Below, one piece after another: positions 53,309 to 63,600 of a stretch of DNA of 64,000 nucleotides; within the stretch, counting starts at the first letter, position 1, and every line of letters starts with the position of its first letter. The stretch lies in the NCBI GenBank assembly GCA_003712055.1, contig RHLJ01000001.1, positions 62,001-126,000 of the forward strand, given 5' to 3'. The position numbers and the translations under genes were made by a program. The notes beneath the pieces are model-generated. The model was not told the DNA's origin. It saw only the letters and a list, made by a program, of their open reading frames with translations, and did not search any database. The stretch is from Balneola sp. GTDB taxonomy: Bacteria > Bacteroidota > Rhodothermia > Balneolales > Balneolaceae.

Positions 53309-54688
53309 TTAATCTGTACCACGAAGTACAAAATCTCCAAATCCTGAACTTTGCTCAAATACAAAAGTTCTGTTCGGATATTCCCAAACTTCAATTACGT
53401 TTCCTTGAGAGGGGAATTTTCGATCTGTTGATTCAGGAGGCCCAAATTTTATATAGATTTCTCCCTGATCAGTTTCATGACCGTTTGGGTTCCCGGGGTT
53501 ACGGAATTCTCTGAAGGCATAGTCTACTCTTCGATAGTATTCGGTCATTAATTCGTTATAAACTGTATTTGGAGTAGGATCTCTGCTTTCCCAAAATGCT
53601 CTGAATTTCTCTTCTTTTTCTTTACTGCTACCTGACTTAAGCTCTTTCAATTGAGTTTCGCTTACGATGTACTGCATATTATTCAGTGCTATATCGAGAT
53701 TTAACAAACTAGCTGGCATATTAGGCCAATATGATCTGAAGAAACTTTTTGCAATGGGTTTTTCGGCAGTGGAAGAAGTTACCTCAATCATATAGGCAGC
53801 ATTCTCGAATTCTTTGTTTGGTATGTCCAATAACACATAAGTGAAATTCATTTCTGTGTCCTTAAATCTTAGCGTAGGATCGATACCTTGTTCAAGAACA
53901 GGAATTACCCCAGAAGAAATTTCTTCAGAGCCTATGGTTTTTGAATAGATAGATTCAACCTTAATTGTGTCTCTTCGCACAGTCCTTGCTTTATGCACAT
54001 TCAAGGTATATTCAGCGTCTTCAGAATAATTAGGGATCCTCACCAGGGCTTTAAAATCTTTACCAAAAAGTACATTGTCGTTCATATTCATCAAAACCAT
54101 ATCTGAATCAGCACTTCCTTCTTTAATGAGATAAACTTCTCCTGACTTCTTTTCTTCCCAATCCCAAATGCGAATATTCTGTCTATTAGAATTTCTCTCT
54201 CGGGTATTTTCCATCAAACTTAGCTGTAGCACATAATTATATTCTCCTGGCTCTAATATATTTGTAAGAGAACCCGAAGCATATAATCCCTTTGATTCCG
54301 TCTCCTCAAATGTTTTTGTATATAAGGTATCTACCCAAAGATCTCTGGTAGCAATACCAACATCTGTAGCACTTCTTCGACGGGAATACTTTCCTTTAAA
54401 AATCTCAGAGTTCAATCTTACAATTGTAAAGTATTCCATGCCTTCAGGCCCGATAATATCATCAGAAGGGGAAATCTTCTTATATGGAAGAAAGTCGTTA
54501 TCGAATCTGAAAATCACAGAAAGATTCGTATTACCATCTTCATTAGGTAATACAATTTCATCGATAAAGATTTGTGGTGCATTAGCTCTGTTCATTAAGG
54601 TGGTATAATTCACTCTATTCGAACGTTGAGCAAGAAGTGGAAGAGCTACAAAGAGAAGCGTAACTATTAGGATGAACCTTTTTTGCAT
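53309..54688 (-). CDS. GWxTD-domain secreted protein
   Basis: 459 residues with signal peptide (MQKRFILIVTLLFVALPLLA). A beta-rich domain is followed by the C-terminal domain: RAFWESRDPTPNTVYNEL, YYRRVDYAFREF and QGEIYIKFGPPE, the GWxTD-domain pattern (about residues 355-430). The motif itself reads GHETD, with His in place of Trp. Function unknown; the domain is common in Bacteroidota, Gemmatimonadota and relatives. Start ATG at 54688. Confidence 0.85.
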   Translation of the reverse strand: MQKRFILIVTLLFVALPLLAQRSNRVNYTTLMNRANAPQIFIDEIVLPNEDGNTNLSVIFRFDNDFLPYKKISPSDDIIGPEGMEYFTIVRLNSEIFKGKYSRRRSATDVGIATRDLWVDTLYTKTFEETESKGLYASGSLTNILEPGEYNYVLQLSLMENTRERNSNRQNIRIWDWEEKKSGEVYLIKEGSADSDMVLMNMNDNVLFGKDFKALVRIPNYSEDAEYTLNVHKARTVRRDTIKVESIYSKTIGSEEISSGVIPVLEQGIDPTLRFKDTEMNFTYVLLDIPNKEFENAAYMIEVTSSTAEKPIAKSFFRSYWPNMPASLLNLDIALNNMQYIVSETQLKELKSGSSKEKEEKFRAFWESRDPTPNTVYNELMTEYYRRVDYAFREFRNPGNPNGHETDQGEIYIKFGPPESTDRKFPSQGNVIEVWEYPNRTFVFEQSSGFGDFVLRGTD

Positions 54689-54799
54689 AATGCGTGTATT
54701 TGGGTTGATCGATCTAAGTCTCGGTAATCGGGATTTAAATTTCTATTTTTAACGGAAATTTGTTGGACACTAGTATACAAAAACATTGAATTCTTACCT

Positions 54800-56419
54800 A
54801 TGAATGGTACATCTACACATTGGCTTCAACACCTTATTGAAGAACTTAGAAAACAAGAAGAAGTTATTAAGCTGGGAGGGGGGATTTCTAGAATTGAAAA
54901 AGAGCATGCAAAAGGAAAACTAACGGCTCGTGAAAGAATTGAAACTTTAATTGACAAAGGATCTGATTTTTTTGAATTAGGATTGTGGGCAGGTCATGAA
55001 ATGTATGAAGATGTAGGCGGATGTCCAGCTGGTGGTGTAGTCACCGGTATTGGAACGGTTCAAGGCAGACAATGTATGATCGTAGCAAATGACGCCACAG
55101 TAAAAGCAGGAGCATGGTTTCCTATCACCGCAAAGAAAAATCTTAGAGCTCAGGAAATAGCTATTGAGAATCATATTCCACTAATCTACTTGGTAGATTC
55201 AGCCGGTGTTTTTCTCCCAATGCAGGATGAAATATTTCCGGACAAAGAGCACTTTGGACGAATGTTCAGAAACAACGCAGTTATATCGGCAAAAGGGATT
55301 CCTCAAATTGCTGCTATTATGGGGAGTTGTGTAGCTGGGGGAGCTTATTTACCTATTATGAGTGATGAAGCTCTAATCGTTGATGGAACGGGGAGTGTAT
55401 TTCTCGCAGGTAGTTACCTGGTAAAAGCCGCAATTGGCGAATCGGTAGATAATGAAACTCTTGGAGGAGCAACTACTCATACAGAAATTAGTGGCGTTAC
55501 TGATTACAAGATGAAAGACGATGCCGAGTGCATACAAACCATCAGAGATTTAGTAGATAAGCTTGGGCCATTTGAAACCGCTGGTTTTAATCGTACGGAA
55601 GCTAAAGAACCAAAACGACCTGCTTCTGATATCTTCGATATTCTACCGGAGCAGCGCACTTCTCCGTACAATATGTTCGAGTTATTAGATTGTATTATTG
55701 ATGAGGATAGTTTCACTGAATTCAAAAAAGGTTATGGCCAGTCATTGATTACCGGATATGCCCGAATAGATGGATGGAGTGTAGGAATAGTAGCTAACCA
55801 GCGCACTATCAATAAAACTAAGTCGGGGGAGATGCAGATTGGTGGGGTGATATATAGTGATAGCGCTGATAAAGCAGCTCGTTTTATCATGAACTGTAAT
55901 CAAAAGAGAATCCCGTTAATCTTCTTACAAGATGTAACCGGGTTTATGATTGGTAAGCGCAGTGAACATGGAGGGATCATTAAAGATGGAGCCAAGATGG
56001 TAAATGCCATGGCTAATAGTACCGTACCAAAAATTACTATTGTAATTGGTAACAGCTATGGAGCAGGAAATTATGCAATGTGCGGCAGAGCTTATGACCC
56101 TAGATTTATGTATGCCTGGCCTACCGCTAATATAGCTGTAATGAGTGGTGCCTCTGCTGCCAAGACCTTACTTCAAATCAAGTTGGCGGCATTGAAAAAG
56201 AAAGGAGAAGAGCCTACGGAGGAAGAACAAGCTGAAATGATGAGTGAAGTAACAGAAAACTATAATAAGCAAACGGATGTGCGTTATGCTGCTGCTCGCC
56301 TCTGGATTGATGGTATTATTCATCCTTTAAATACACGGGAGAGAATCTCTAAAGCATTAGCTTGTGCAAATCTTAACCCCACTATTCCAGAATATAAAAC
56401 GGGAGTGATTCAGGTTTAG
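54800..56419 (+). CDS. Acyl-CoA carboxylase carboxyltransferase beta subunit
   Basis: 539-residue carboxyltransferase of the propionyl/methylcrotonyl-CoA carboxylase group. KLTARERIETLIDKGSDFFE at the start, the biotin/CoA-site sequence VANDATVKAGAWFPITAKKN and IGNSYGAGNYAMCGRAYDPR in the second half. The pattern GSVFLAGSYLVKAAIGE is closest to 3-methylcrotonyl-CoA carboxylase; substrate not settled. No biotin-carboxylase/BCCP gene is in the window. Start ATG at 54800; a small membrane protein gene follows by 3 bp. Confidence 0.92.
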   Translation: MNGTSTHWLQHLIEELRKQEEVIKLGGGISRIEKEHAKGKLTARERIETLIDKGSDFFELGLWAGHEMYEDVGGCPAGGVVTGIGTVQGRQCMIVANDATVKAGAWFPITAKKNLRAQEIAIENHIPLIYLVDSAGVFLPMQDEIFPDKEHFGRMFRNNAVISAKGIPQIAAIMGSCVAGGAYLPIMSDEALIVDGTGSVFLAGSYLVKAAIGESVDNETLGGATTHTEISGVTDYKMKDDAECIQTIRDLVDKLGPFETAGFNRTEAKEPKRPASDIFDILPEQRTSPYNMFELLDCIIDEDSFTEFKKGYGQSLITGYARIDGWSVGIVANQRTINKTKSGEMQIGGVIYSDSADKAARFIMNCNQKRIPLIFLQDVTGFMIGKRSEHGGIIKDGAKMVNAMANSTVPKITIVIGNSYGAGNYAMCGRAYDPRFMYAWPTANIAVMSGASAAKTLLQIKLAALKKKGEEPTEEEQAEMMSEVTENYNKQTDVRYAAARLWIDGIIHPLNTRERISKALACANLNPTIPEYKTGVIQV

Positions 56420-56422
56420 AAT

Positions 56423-56923
56423 ATGAGGTATCGGCTCGAGAGAAATAGTGAGCAGCTGAAGTTGAGCGTAGAAGCCAGCTTTACACTCCTTGACTTCATG
56501 GCGTTGTTTGCATGCTTACTTTTGGGCGTGTTCTTTGCCCTTTTCTTGTGGATTTTTGCGGCAAGTATTTTGATCAAACTATTTACAAGGAATGAGTTCG
56601 TTTTTAATTCGGATACCTACAAGCTTACTCAATACCTCAGGATATTTAGTTATATAAGAATAAAACGGAGAGTCATTCCATTTTGGGAAATAAAGCAATT
56701 TCTGTTTTCAAATTTTGATTCCGGAAAGGCATTAGTAGAACGAGGATTAGTGAACAAAGAGTGGTTTACGTTTGAGATCATAACGAAGGATAAACAGCGA
56801 TACCGGATTGTAAAGGCTCAACCGGATGAACTTGAAGAGATCAACGAACTATATCTCGTATTGAAAGAGAGACTAGGAGGGATGTTTGAATTTGATGTGG
56901 AATTTGAGACTATAAATGAATGA
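56423..56923 (+). CDS. Small membrane protein, PH-like, unknown
   Basis: 166 residues, unrecognised. One long hydrophobic stretch (DFMALFACLLLGVFFALFLW continuing to about residue 52) that may form a hairpin, then a soluble domain with strand-like pieces (RVIPFWEIKQFLFSNF, FTFEIITKDKQRYRIVKAQP) reminiscent of bacterial PH-type domains. It starts 3 bp after the carboxyltransferase gene, but this is probably co-transcription only. Start ATG at 56423. Confidence 0.75.
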   Translation: MRYRLERNSEQLKLSVEASFTLLDFMALFACLLLGVFFALFLWIFAASILIKLFTRNEFVFNSDTYKLTQYLRIFSYIRIKRRVIPFWEIKQFLFSNFDSGKALVERGLVNKEWFTFEIITKDKQRYRIVKAQPDELEEINELYLVLKERLGGMFEFDVEFETINE

Positions 56924-57000
56924 TAATTTATTTAAAATTGTGAGCCAGATTAATCCAATACTCTTCATAAGGCAATCCCAAAAAGGTACCATCAAAAAAA

Positions 57001-58068
57001 ATGCGCATTCCTATTAATCTATTTCTGTTTGTACTACTAATCACTTCAATGGCTTGTAAGGATTCGAGTACGTCTCCTGAAGAAGAAGTTGATAATACGC
57101 CAAGTCTACGGAATAATGTGCCATATCCATTTGGTGCTGCAATTCAAACATGGCACCTTAATGACGGAAATTATGTGGGAGTAATGAGAGATGAGTTTTC
57201 AAGTCTTACCGCAGAATATGAAATGAAAATGAGCCCGATGTATAATGATCCGTCAGCGATTGATTTTTCAGATACAGATGAGTTCATGGAGTTTGCTGAA
57301 GCATTAGATATACGTGTGCACGGGCATGCGCTCATTTGGCATAGCGCTACTCCATCATGGATTGAAAATTTTTCAGGGTCTGATGCTGAGTTTGAGGAGC
57401 TTATAGAAAATTACATCAAAACAGTAGTTGGCAGATATAGAGGCCAAATAGCAAGCTGGGATGTGGTTAATGAGGCGTTTGAGGACGGTGGATCAAATGA
57501 ACTCAGGAATAGCGTATTTCGTCAAAGGATGGGTGATGACTATGTTGCAAAATGTTTTCAATGGGCTAGAGAAGCTGATCCGGATGTATTACTCTTTTAC
57601 AACGATTATGGAATGTCACAAAATGGCTCTAAACTGGATCGGGTGATGAGTATGATCGACGATTTCGGAGAGAGGGGGATTCCTATTGATGGTGTGGGGT
57701 ATCAAATGCACATAAGTTATAACTGGCCTTCGATTAGCCAAATACAAGGAGCAACAGGTAAAGCTGTATCCAGAGATTTACTCATACATTATTCAGAACT
57801 AGATATTCGCGTTAACCCTGAAGCAGAACAGACTTCATATACTCTAGAGCTGGATAATCGATTTACAGATAGGATGATGGAAATCATTGAACTCTATGAC
57901 GATGTACCCGAAGAACTACAATTTGGGATTACTATGTGGGGAGTAAAGGATGATGACACCTGGCTTCGAAGTTTTTGGGATAATCAGGATGAATGGCCAT
58001 TGTTATATAATGAAGATTTTACTCCAAAAACTGCTTATCAAAGTATTTTAGATTTCTACTCGAACTGA
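57001..58068 (+). CDS. GH10 endo-1,4-beta-xylanase lipoprotein
   Basis: Family 10 glycoside hydrolase, 355 aa, cutting xylan backbones. Lipobox LLITSMACKD puts the lipid Cys at 19, so it is anchored to a membrane facing outward. The GH10 barrel shows RVHGHALIWHSATPSW, acid/base Glu158 in WDVVNEAF, and nucleophile Glu266 in HYSELDIRV, with WGVKDDDTWL near the end. Length suits a single catalytic domain. Convergent with the GH13 gene. Start ATG at 57001. Confidence 0.93.
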   Translation: MRIPINLFLFVLLITSMACKDSSTSPEEEVDNTPSLRNNVPYPFGAAIQTWHLNDGNYVGVMRDEFSSLTAEYEMKMSPMYNDPSAIDFSDTDEFMEFAEALDIRVHGHALIWHSATPSWIENFSGSDAEFEELIENYIKTVVGRYRGQIASWDVVNEAFEDGGSNELRNSVFRQRMGDDYVAKCFQWAREADPDVLLFYNDYGMSQNGSKLDRVMSMIDDFGERGIPIDGVGYQMHISYNWPSISQIQGATGKAVSRDLLIHYSELDIRVNPEAEQTSYTLELDNRFTDRMMEIIELYDDVPEELQFGITMWGVKDDDTWLRSFWDNQDEWPLLYNEDFTPKTAYQSILDFYSN

Positions 58069-58091
58069 TTTTAATAAGTCGGTTTTGTTAT

Positions 58092-58146
58092 TAGTTAATG
58101 GTTATTAGTCATTGGAAGGTCACCATAAACTAATAACCATTAACTA
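58092..58146. repeat. Perfect 18-bp AT-rich inverted repeat, family B copy 2
   Basis: TAGTTAATGGTTATTAGT (58092-58109) and its exact reverse complement (58129-58146) across a 19-nt loop, in the gap between convergent genes. No T-run follows the stem, but the place suits a bidirectional terminator. Shares TTATTAGTYATTGG with 37617-37630. Confidence 0.7.
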
Positions 58147-58176
58147 TTGCCTAATAATTTATTCGACTTATTATAA

Positions 58177-60105
58177 TTAATTACTATGAGCCAGAATTGC
58201 AGATTTCCGAGCCGGGATACGAATTGATACCTGATCTTCGGTTTGTGATAATTCTGTTCCGTAGAGGACATCAGTATAAGTAGACATATTTTTCACAGGG
58301 ATAACCAGATCTTGATCGGTACCACTGCTATTAAATATAGCTATTACTTCATTTGAAGCATCATATCTACTGTAAACAAGAATCTCTTTTTCGTCATCTA
58401 TAGTTAAGTACTCCAATTCACCGCTAATTAGAACTGGATTATTTTTTCTGATTTGAATGAGTTTTTTATAAACATTAAACCATTCATCATTAAACCGGAC
58501 TTCATTAGTAGGTCTTTCCAGATTATTCGGATGAGTGGTTTCTGGTTCAAAGTCATAATCTTTCCAAATGAGGGGTTTTCTTGTAGAAGGATCATCAGCG
58601 CCCCACATACCCATTTCATCTCCAGCCCAGATTTGAGGAGCACCTACGTAGGTGAATTGCTGAACTAGAATAAGTTTCATTGTTTCGAGAGCTTCTTCAT
58701 CTGGTTTATCAATTTTATACTCCGGATTATCGTCGGGCTTTGCCTGATACTTATACTTATTTTTATTGTATATGGATGTGCCAAAACGAGGAACGTCATG
58801 ACTTGCTGTTAGATTCATCATAGCGTAATTACTTTGTGGCCGTAAGTTTTCCTGGAATGACCTCAAACTATCTACGTATTCAGAGACAGTTATTTTATGT
58901 GGAGACTGGTTGAAGAAATGACGCGTTGCCCGATACCATCGGTAATTCATTGGAGCATCAAAAATATCACCGCGAACTACTGGTTCTGGATCTAGTAGGT
59001 GATCGGGAAACTGCCTCCACCAAATTTCTCCCAGCAAATAGGTATTAGGGTTCACTCCACGAACTAATTCTCTAAACTCTCTCCAAAATCCTAATGGAGT
59101 TTCAGCAGCTACATCAAGACGAAATCCATCAACTCCATCAGAAGGGTCGCCATCTTGATTAGGGTCTAACCACCTTTTGGTGACATCAAATATGTGTTGC
59201 TTTACTTCTTCACTATAAATATCACCTTCAAACACTTCAACGGATACACTATGATCCTGACGAACGGTTTCTTTGATCTCAGGTAAAGATCTTACCCCTG
59301 CCCATCCGGTATACTCAAACTCGTTTTCTTCTGTATTTGGATCGTCAAAAGAATCTATCCAATACCAATCTGCATATTTAGATTCTACCCCGTTTTCCAA
59401 AATATCCTTCCAGGCCCAAAACTCTATACCGGTATGATTCCAGGAAAAGTCCATAATCACTTTAATATCTCGCTTATGAAACTCTTCTATTACTTTTAAA
59501 AAAAGCTTGTCAGCACCAGTCCATGTCCAGGTAGAGGCATCAGTTGGATCTTCACTGGCAATCATTCGGGCATCTTCTTCTGGAGTAGGACCGAAATTTC
59601 GATCAATGTGATGCCAATTACGAGGATCATATTTGTGAAGCGAAGGAGCATCATTTAGTGGATTGAAATAAACCGCAGTAATACCTAAGTCTTCAAGGTA
59701 ATCCATCTTGTCCAGTACTCCCTGCAAGTCACCTCCATACCGTCTTAGCTGTGCTTTTTGGCCAAAATAGGTTAGCTCATTTCCAAAAAAGTCTCGTATG
59801 TCTGAAAGGTTGTCGAAGTAAGGATCGCCTTTGTACCAATCGTGTGTCCAGGGAGTAACGGCCCAATCTTCAGGAACCATTCCTGGATAAGCCCCAACTA
59901 TATCCGCAGCGGTGGGGTCATTACTTGGATCTCCATTTCTAAATCTTTCTACGAATATTTGGTACCAGACTACCTCTTTAGACCATTCAGGAGGATTTTC
60001 GAAAGCAGTTACAACTTCTTCGTTGTTGGAGTTTGTACAACTGTACAATACAACCAATGAGAGGAGCATGATTAAAAACGGGGAAAATTTTCCAGAATAC
60101 GACAT
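58177..60105 (-). CDS. GH13 alpha-amylase-family lipoprotein
   Basis: 642 aa alpha-glucan hydrolase of the neopullulanase/cyclomaltodextrinase-like group. Lipobox VLYSCTN gives Cys23. The N-terminal EVVWYQIFVERFRNGDP is typical of GH13 subgroups that act on starch-derived glucans. Catalytic residues: Asp331 (DGFRLDVAAE), Glu360 (LLGEIWWR), Asp437 (TASHDVPRFG). The region I block is MDFSWNHTG. C-terminal beta domain about 560-642. A cupin gene lies just upstream on the same strand. Start ATG at 60105. Confidence 0.92.
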   Translation of the reverse strand: MSYSGKFSPFLIMLLSLVVLYSCTNSNNEEVVTAFENPPEWSKEVVWYQIFVERFRNGDPSNDPTAADIVGAYPGMVPEDWAVTPWTHDWYKGDPYFDNLSDIRDFFGNELTYFGQKAQLRRYGGDLQGVLDKMDYLEDLGITAVYFNPLNDAPSLHKYDPRNWHHIDRNFGPTPEEDARMIASEDPTDASTWTWTGADKLFLKVIEEFHKRDIKVIMDFSWNHTGIEFWAWKDILENGVESKYADWYWIDSFDDPNTEENEFEYTGWAGVRSLPEIKETVRQDHSVSVEVFEGDIYSEEVKQHIFDVTKRWLDPNQDGDPSDGVDGFRLDVAAETPLGFWREFRELVRGVNPNTYLLGEIWWRQFPDHLLDPEPVVRGDIFDAPMNYRWYRATRHFFNQSPHKITVSEYVDSLRSFQENLRPQSNYAMMNLTASHDVPRFGTSIYNKNKYKYQAKPDDNPEYKIDKPDEEALETMKLILVQQFTYVGAPQIWAGDEMGMWGADDPSTRKPLIWKDYDFEPETTHPNNLERPTNEVRFNDEWFNVYKKLIQIRKNNPVLISGELEYLTIDDEKEILVYSRYDASNEVIAIFNSSGTDQDLVIPVKNMSTYTDVLYGTELSQTEDQVSIRIPARKSAILAHSN

Positions 60106-60140
60106 AATGAATTCTTTACAATTAGTAGCTATTAAGAGAC

Positions 60141-60563
60141 TTATTGATTGATGGTAATGGGCTTATCCTTTGTACCTACATAAAAAGCCAGCAAAACAGT
60201 TGGAGTGTCTCCCTCATTCATCCCATAATGCCAGGTATTAACCAATTCTATTACGGCATCTCCGGCATTAAATACTTTTTTAACTCCATCTTCACGTGTT
60301 ACGGTGATGGAGCCTTCCAATACAATACCTCCTAGTGGAATAGGGTGCTTATGAACTGGTAATTTATACTTTGGTGGAAGGGTAATTCTAGCAATAGTTA
60401 TTTCAGGTTGACCTGATGGATAATTTGGTAGATAGGTTCCATCCCAGCTTTGACTGCTTTTTTCTAAAATTTCAACAACTACGGAATCAGCTTGTTGTGC
60501 GAATGAAGGATTAACATAACAAAGACTAAGTGATAGTATGAATAGGAATAACTTGGTTTTCAT
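60141..60563 (-). CDS. Exported cupin-fold protein
   Basis: 140 residues with a signal peptide (MKTKLFLFILSLSLCYVNPS, cut about FAQ). Cupin 1 has KYKLPVHKHPIPLGGIVLEG and cupin 2 DAVIELVNTWHYGMNEG, giving His, His, and His as metal ligands. Function unknown; such small exported cupins are often found beside sugar genes. It lies 35 bp upstream of the GH13 gene and may be in one transcript with it. Start ATG at 60563. Confidence 0.82.
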   Translation of the reverse strand: MKTKLFLFILSLSLCYVNPSFAQQADSVVVEILEKSSQSWDGTYLPNYPSGQPEITIARITLPPKYKLPVHKHPIPLGGIVLEGSITVTREDGVKKVFNAGDAVIELVNTWHYGMNEGDTPTVLLAFYVGTKDKPITINQ

Positions 60564-60570
60564 GTAATTA

Positions 60571-60593
60571 GATTAGTTTCTGCAAGACTAATC
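60571..60593. promoter_or_regulatory. 7-bp inverted repeat upstream of the cupin gene
   Basis: GATTAGT (60571-60577) and ACTAATC (60587-60593) pair across 9 nt, 8 bp upstream of the cupin ATG on the minus strand. It may be a hairpin or an operator; not decisive. Confidence 0.25.
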
Positions 60594-60629
60594 CATTACA
60601 AACTTTGATACAAATAAAATTATTTACTG

Positions 60630-63600
60630 CTACTCGATCAGAAAATCATCGCTGGGAGTTCCCATGAAACAATTCGGTATCTTAGAGAAATCGCTGGTAA
60701 TCACATAGTAATAAGTACCTTCAGGGTATTCAGGAGTTACCCCATACCTGCCATTACATTCATCCAGGTCTCCGCTGCCTTCAATATATTCGAAATCCTG
60801 AATGTAGGTAGCGTCGTAATCTCCATCCGGAGCGCTTGTGCCATCGCCGCCTCTAGAACCTGATTTCAAACTATAACTAGATATCAGTTCTTGGATGCCG
60901 CTTGTTTGATCTTCGGCATCTACATAACCATATTTATAATAGACAGGGAATCCATCTGCTGCCCATCCATAAATTTTGGAGTGCTTGGAACCATCCTCAT
61001 CGGTAGCTAATCCAGTAATATCGCCGTGGTAATGATATTTACCCCCGCTGGTTACATGACCGCCATACTCATCTAAATCGGTATCACCTTCATCGGTTAC
61101 TTTTGCCTGCCATTCCCAGTTTTCTTCTCCAGTATCAGGGTTTGTCCATGGTTGAAGACCCATTGGATTGAACCCTAATCCATTAACCGCAAAACCAAAT
61201 CTATAAAAGTTTTTTAGTCTCTTGTTAGGACCTGTAGTCTCATCGTAGATGTAGGTTATGTCGCCTGAGAGTGAGGGGGTAAGATCCACTTGAGATGATT
61301 GTTCCGTAGCAGTGACATCAGCATTTGGAAAGTTCCCAGTATCATGATTGGGCAGTTGGTTGCTTTCAATGGTTCTTAAATCACTACTTTCATCCATTGT
61401 CAAGCAAATTTGGCTTTCATCTTCACTATTATAAGAACAACTAGTTGTACTAGTGCTTGATACTGGTTGCGAGTTATCATAAACACCGTCGCTTGAGTAT
61501 GGATAAGCTTTAAAGTAATAAGTCGCATCCTGTGCTAATAATGTTATCGTAAATTCGTCAGGAGAGCTTCCATCAAAAATTACTTGTGAATCAGTTCCTC
61601 GATAGGAGGTACTGGTTTGATAGGTTTCTCCATCAGTTAAATCATCGAAATTATCTTCGTGATTGATTAAGAGCACATAACCTTCAACATCACTAAGAGT
61701 ATTCCAGGAATCAATAGTAATACTGTTTCCATCGGTACCGGAAAATGTAATAGTTATAGGATCTTCGTCAGCTTCATCGTTATCCAAAATGGTAATCGTT
61801 ACATCAGTTTCAGAACCAAGAGAAATATCATCAGGTAGATTACTTTCATCGATCTCGAGTATGATGGTTTCTGAATCTTCAATATCACTATCATCGATGA
61901 TGCTCACATCAAAGGTAGTACTGGATTCATCTTCATTAATAGTAACAGTCCCGCTAAGTGCTGTAAAGTCGGAACCACTTGTAGCTGTACCGCTCACGGT
62001 GTAAGGAATTTGAAGAGAACCCCCAGAAATATTAGACGCGCTAAGTTCTACGGTAACGGTAATACTTGCATCACCTTCAGTTACACTAGTAGTACTTGCT
62101 GTAATCGTAGCATTAGCACTGAATATGTCATTATCACTGATCGTAATTGTGAGTTCACTCTCTGTGCCCAGGCTTACGCCATCAGGTAGATTACTCTCAT
62201 CGATCTCGAGTATGATGGTTTCTGAATCTTCAATATCACTGTCATCGATGATGCTTACATCAAAGGTAGCACTGGATTCATCTTCATCAATCGAAACAGT
62301 TCCGCTAAGTGCTGTAAAATCGGAACCACTTGTAGCTGTACCGCTTACGGTGTAAGGAATTTGAAGAGAACCGCCAGAAGTATTTGATTCACTTAGTTCT
62401 ACAGTAATTGTGACATTACCATCTCCTTCACTAAGCGCAGTAATAGATGATAAAATTTCTACTTCTGCACTAAATGGTTCTTCATCGTTATCCTGAATAG
62501 TAATTGTAACTTCGCGTTCTGTACCCAGACTTACGCCTTCAGGAAGATTCATTCCAATTATTCTTAACGTGATAGTTTCTGAACCTTCAATATCACTGTC
62601 ATCGATAATGCTTATATCAAAGGTAGCACTGGATTCATTCTCATCAATAGTTACGGTTCCGCTAAGTGCTGTAAAGTCGGAACCACTTGTAGCTGTACCG
62701 CTTACAGAGTAAGAGATATCAAGTGAGCCCCCGGAAATATTTAAAGCACTTAATTGTACGGTAATTGTAATGTCATCATCTCCCTCTGTTAATTCAGTAG
62801 AAGAAGCACTAATTGTAACACTGGCATCAAATGTAGTATCGTCTTCGTCATTATCGAGAATCGTAACGGTTACCTCTGACTCTGATCCAACACTAATACC
62901 GTTAGGTAAATTGTTTTCAGTTAGTGTTAAAATTATTGTTTCTGAGTTCTCCATGTCATCGTCATCAATAACGCTGATCTCAAAAGAAGCACTGGTTTCG
63001 TTTTGTGAAATTATGACGGAACCATTTAACGTGGTAAAATCAGTACCACTTGTTGCGCTACCTTCTATTGTATACGGGATTTCGAGGGCAGTATCAGAAG
63101 TGTTTTGCTCGCTTAACTCAATGGTGATCGTGATATTTTCATCGCCCTCGGTTAATTCAGTAGAAGAAGCTTCAATAACAACACTTGCCATAAAGATTTC
63201 TTCATCATTGTCCTGAATTGTAATTGTGATTTCACTTTCAGATCCCAGGCTAACACTATCGGGGAGGTTAGCTTCATCTAAAGTTATTGTTAGGGATTCC
63301 GAGTTTTCTACCTCATCATCATCAATTATTTCTAACTGGAAAGAAGCACTGGATTCATTTTCCGGAATGGATACTGATCCGCTGAGTTCACTAAAATCGG
63401 AGCCGCTTGTAGCATCTCCTGAAACCAGGTAAGGTATTTGCAGCGAATTTCCTGAAGTATTAACTGAACTAAGCTCGACTGTGATTGTAATGTCATCACC
63501 GCCTTCCGTTAATTCAATAGAAGAAGATGCAATTATTGCCTCAGCACTAAACCCAGCTTCATCATTATCCAGAATAGTTATAGTAAATTCTGTGTCAGAC

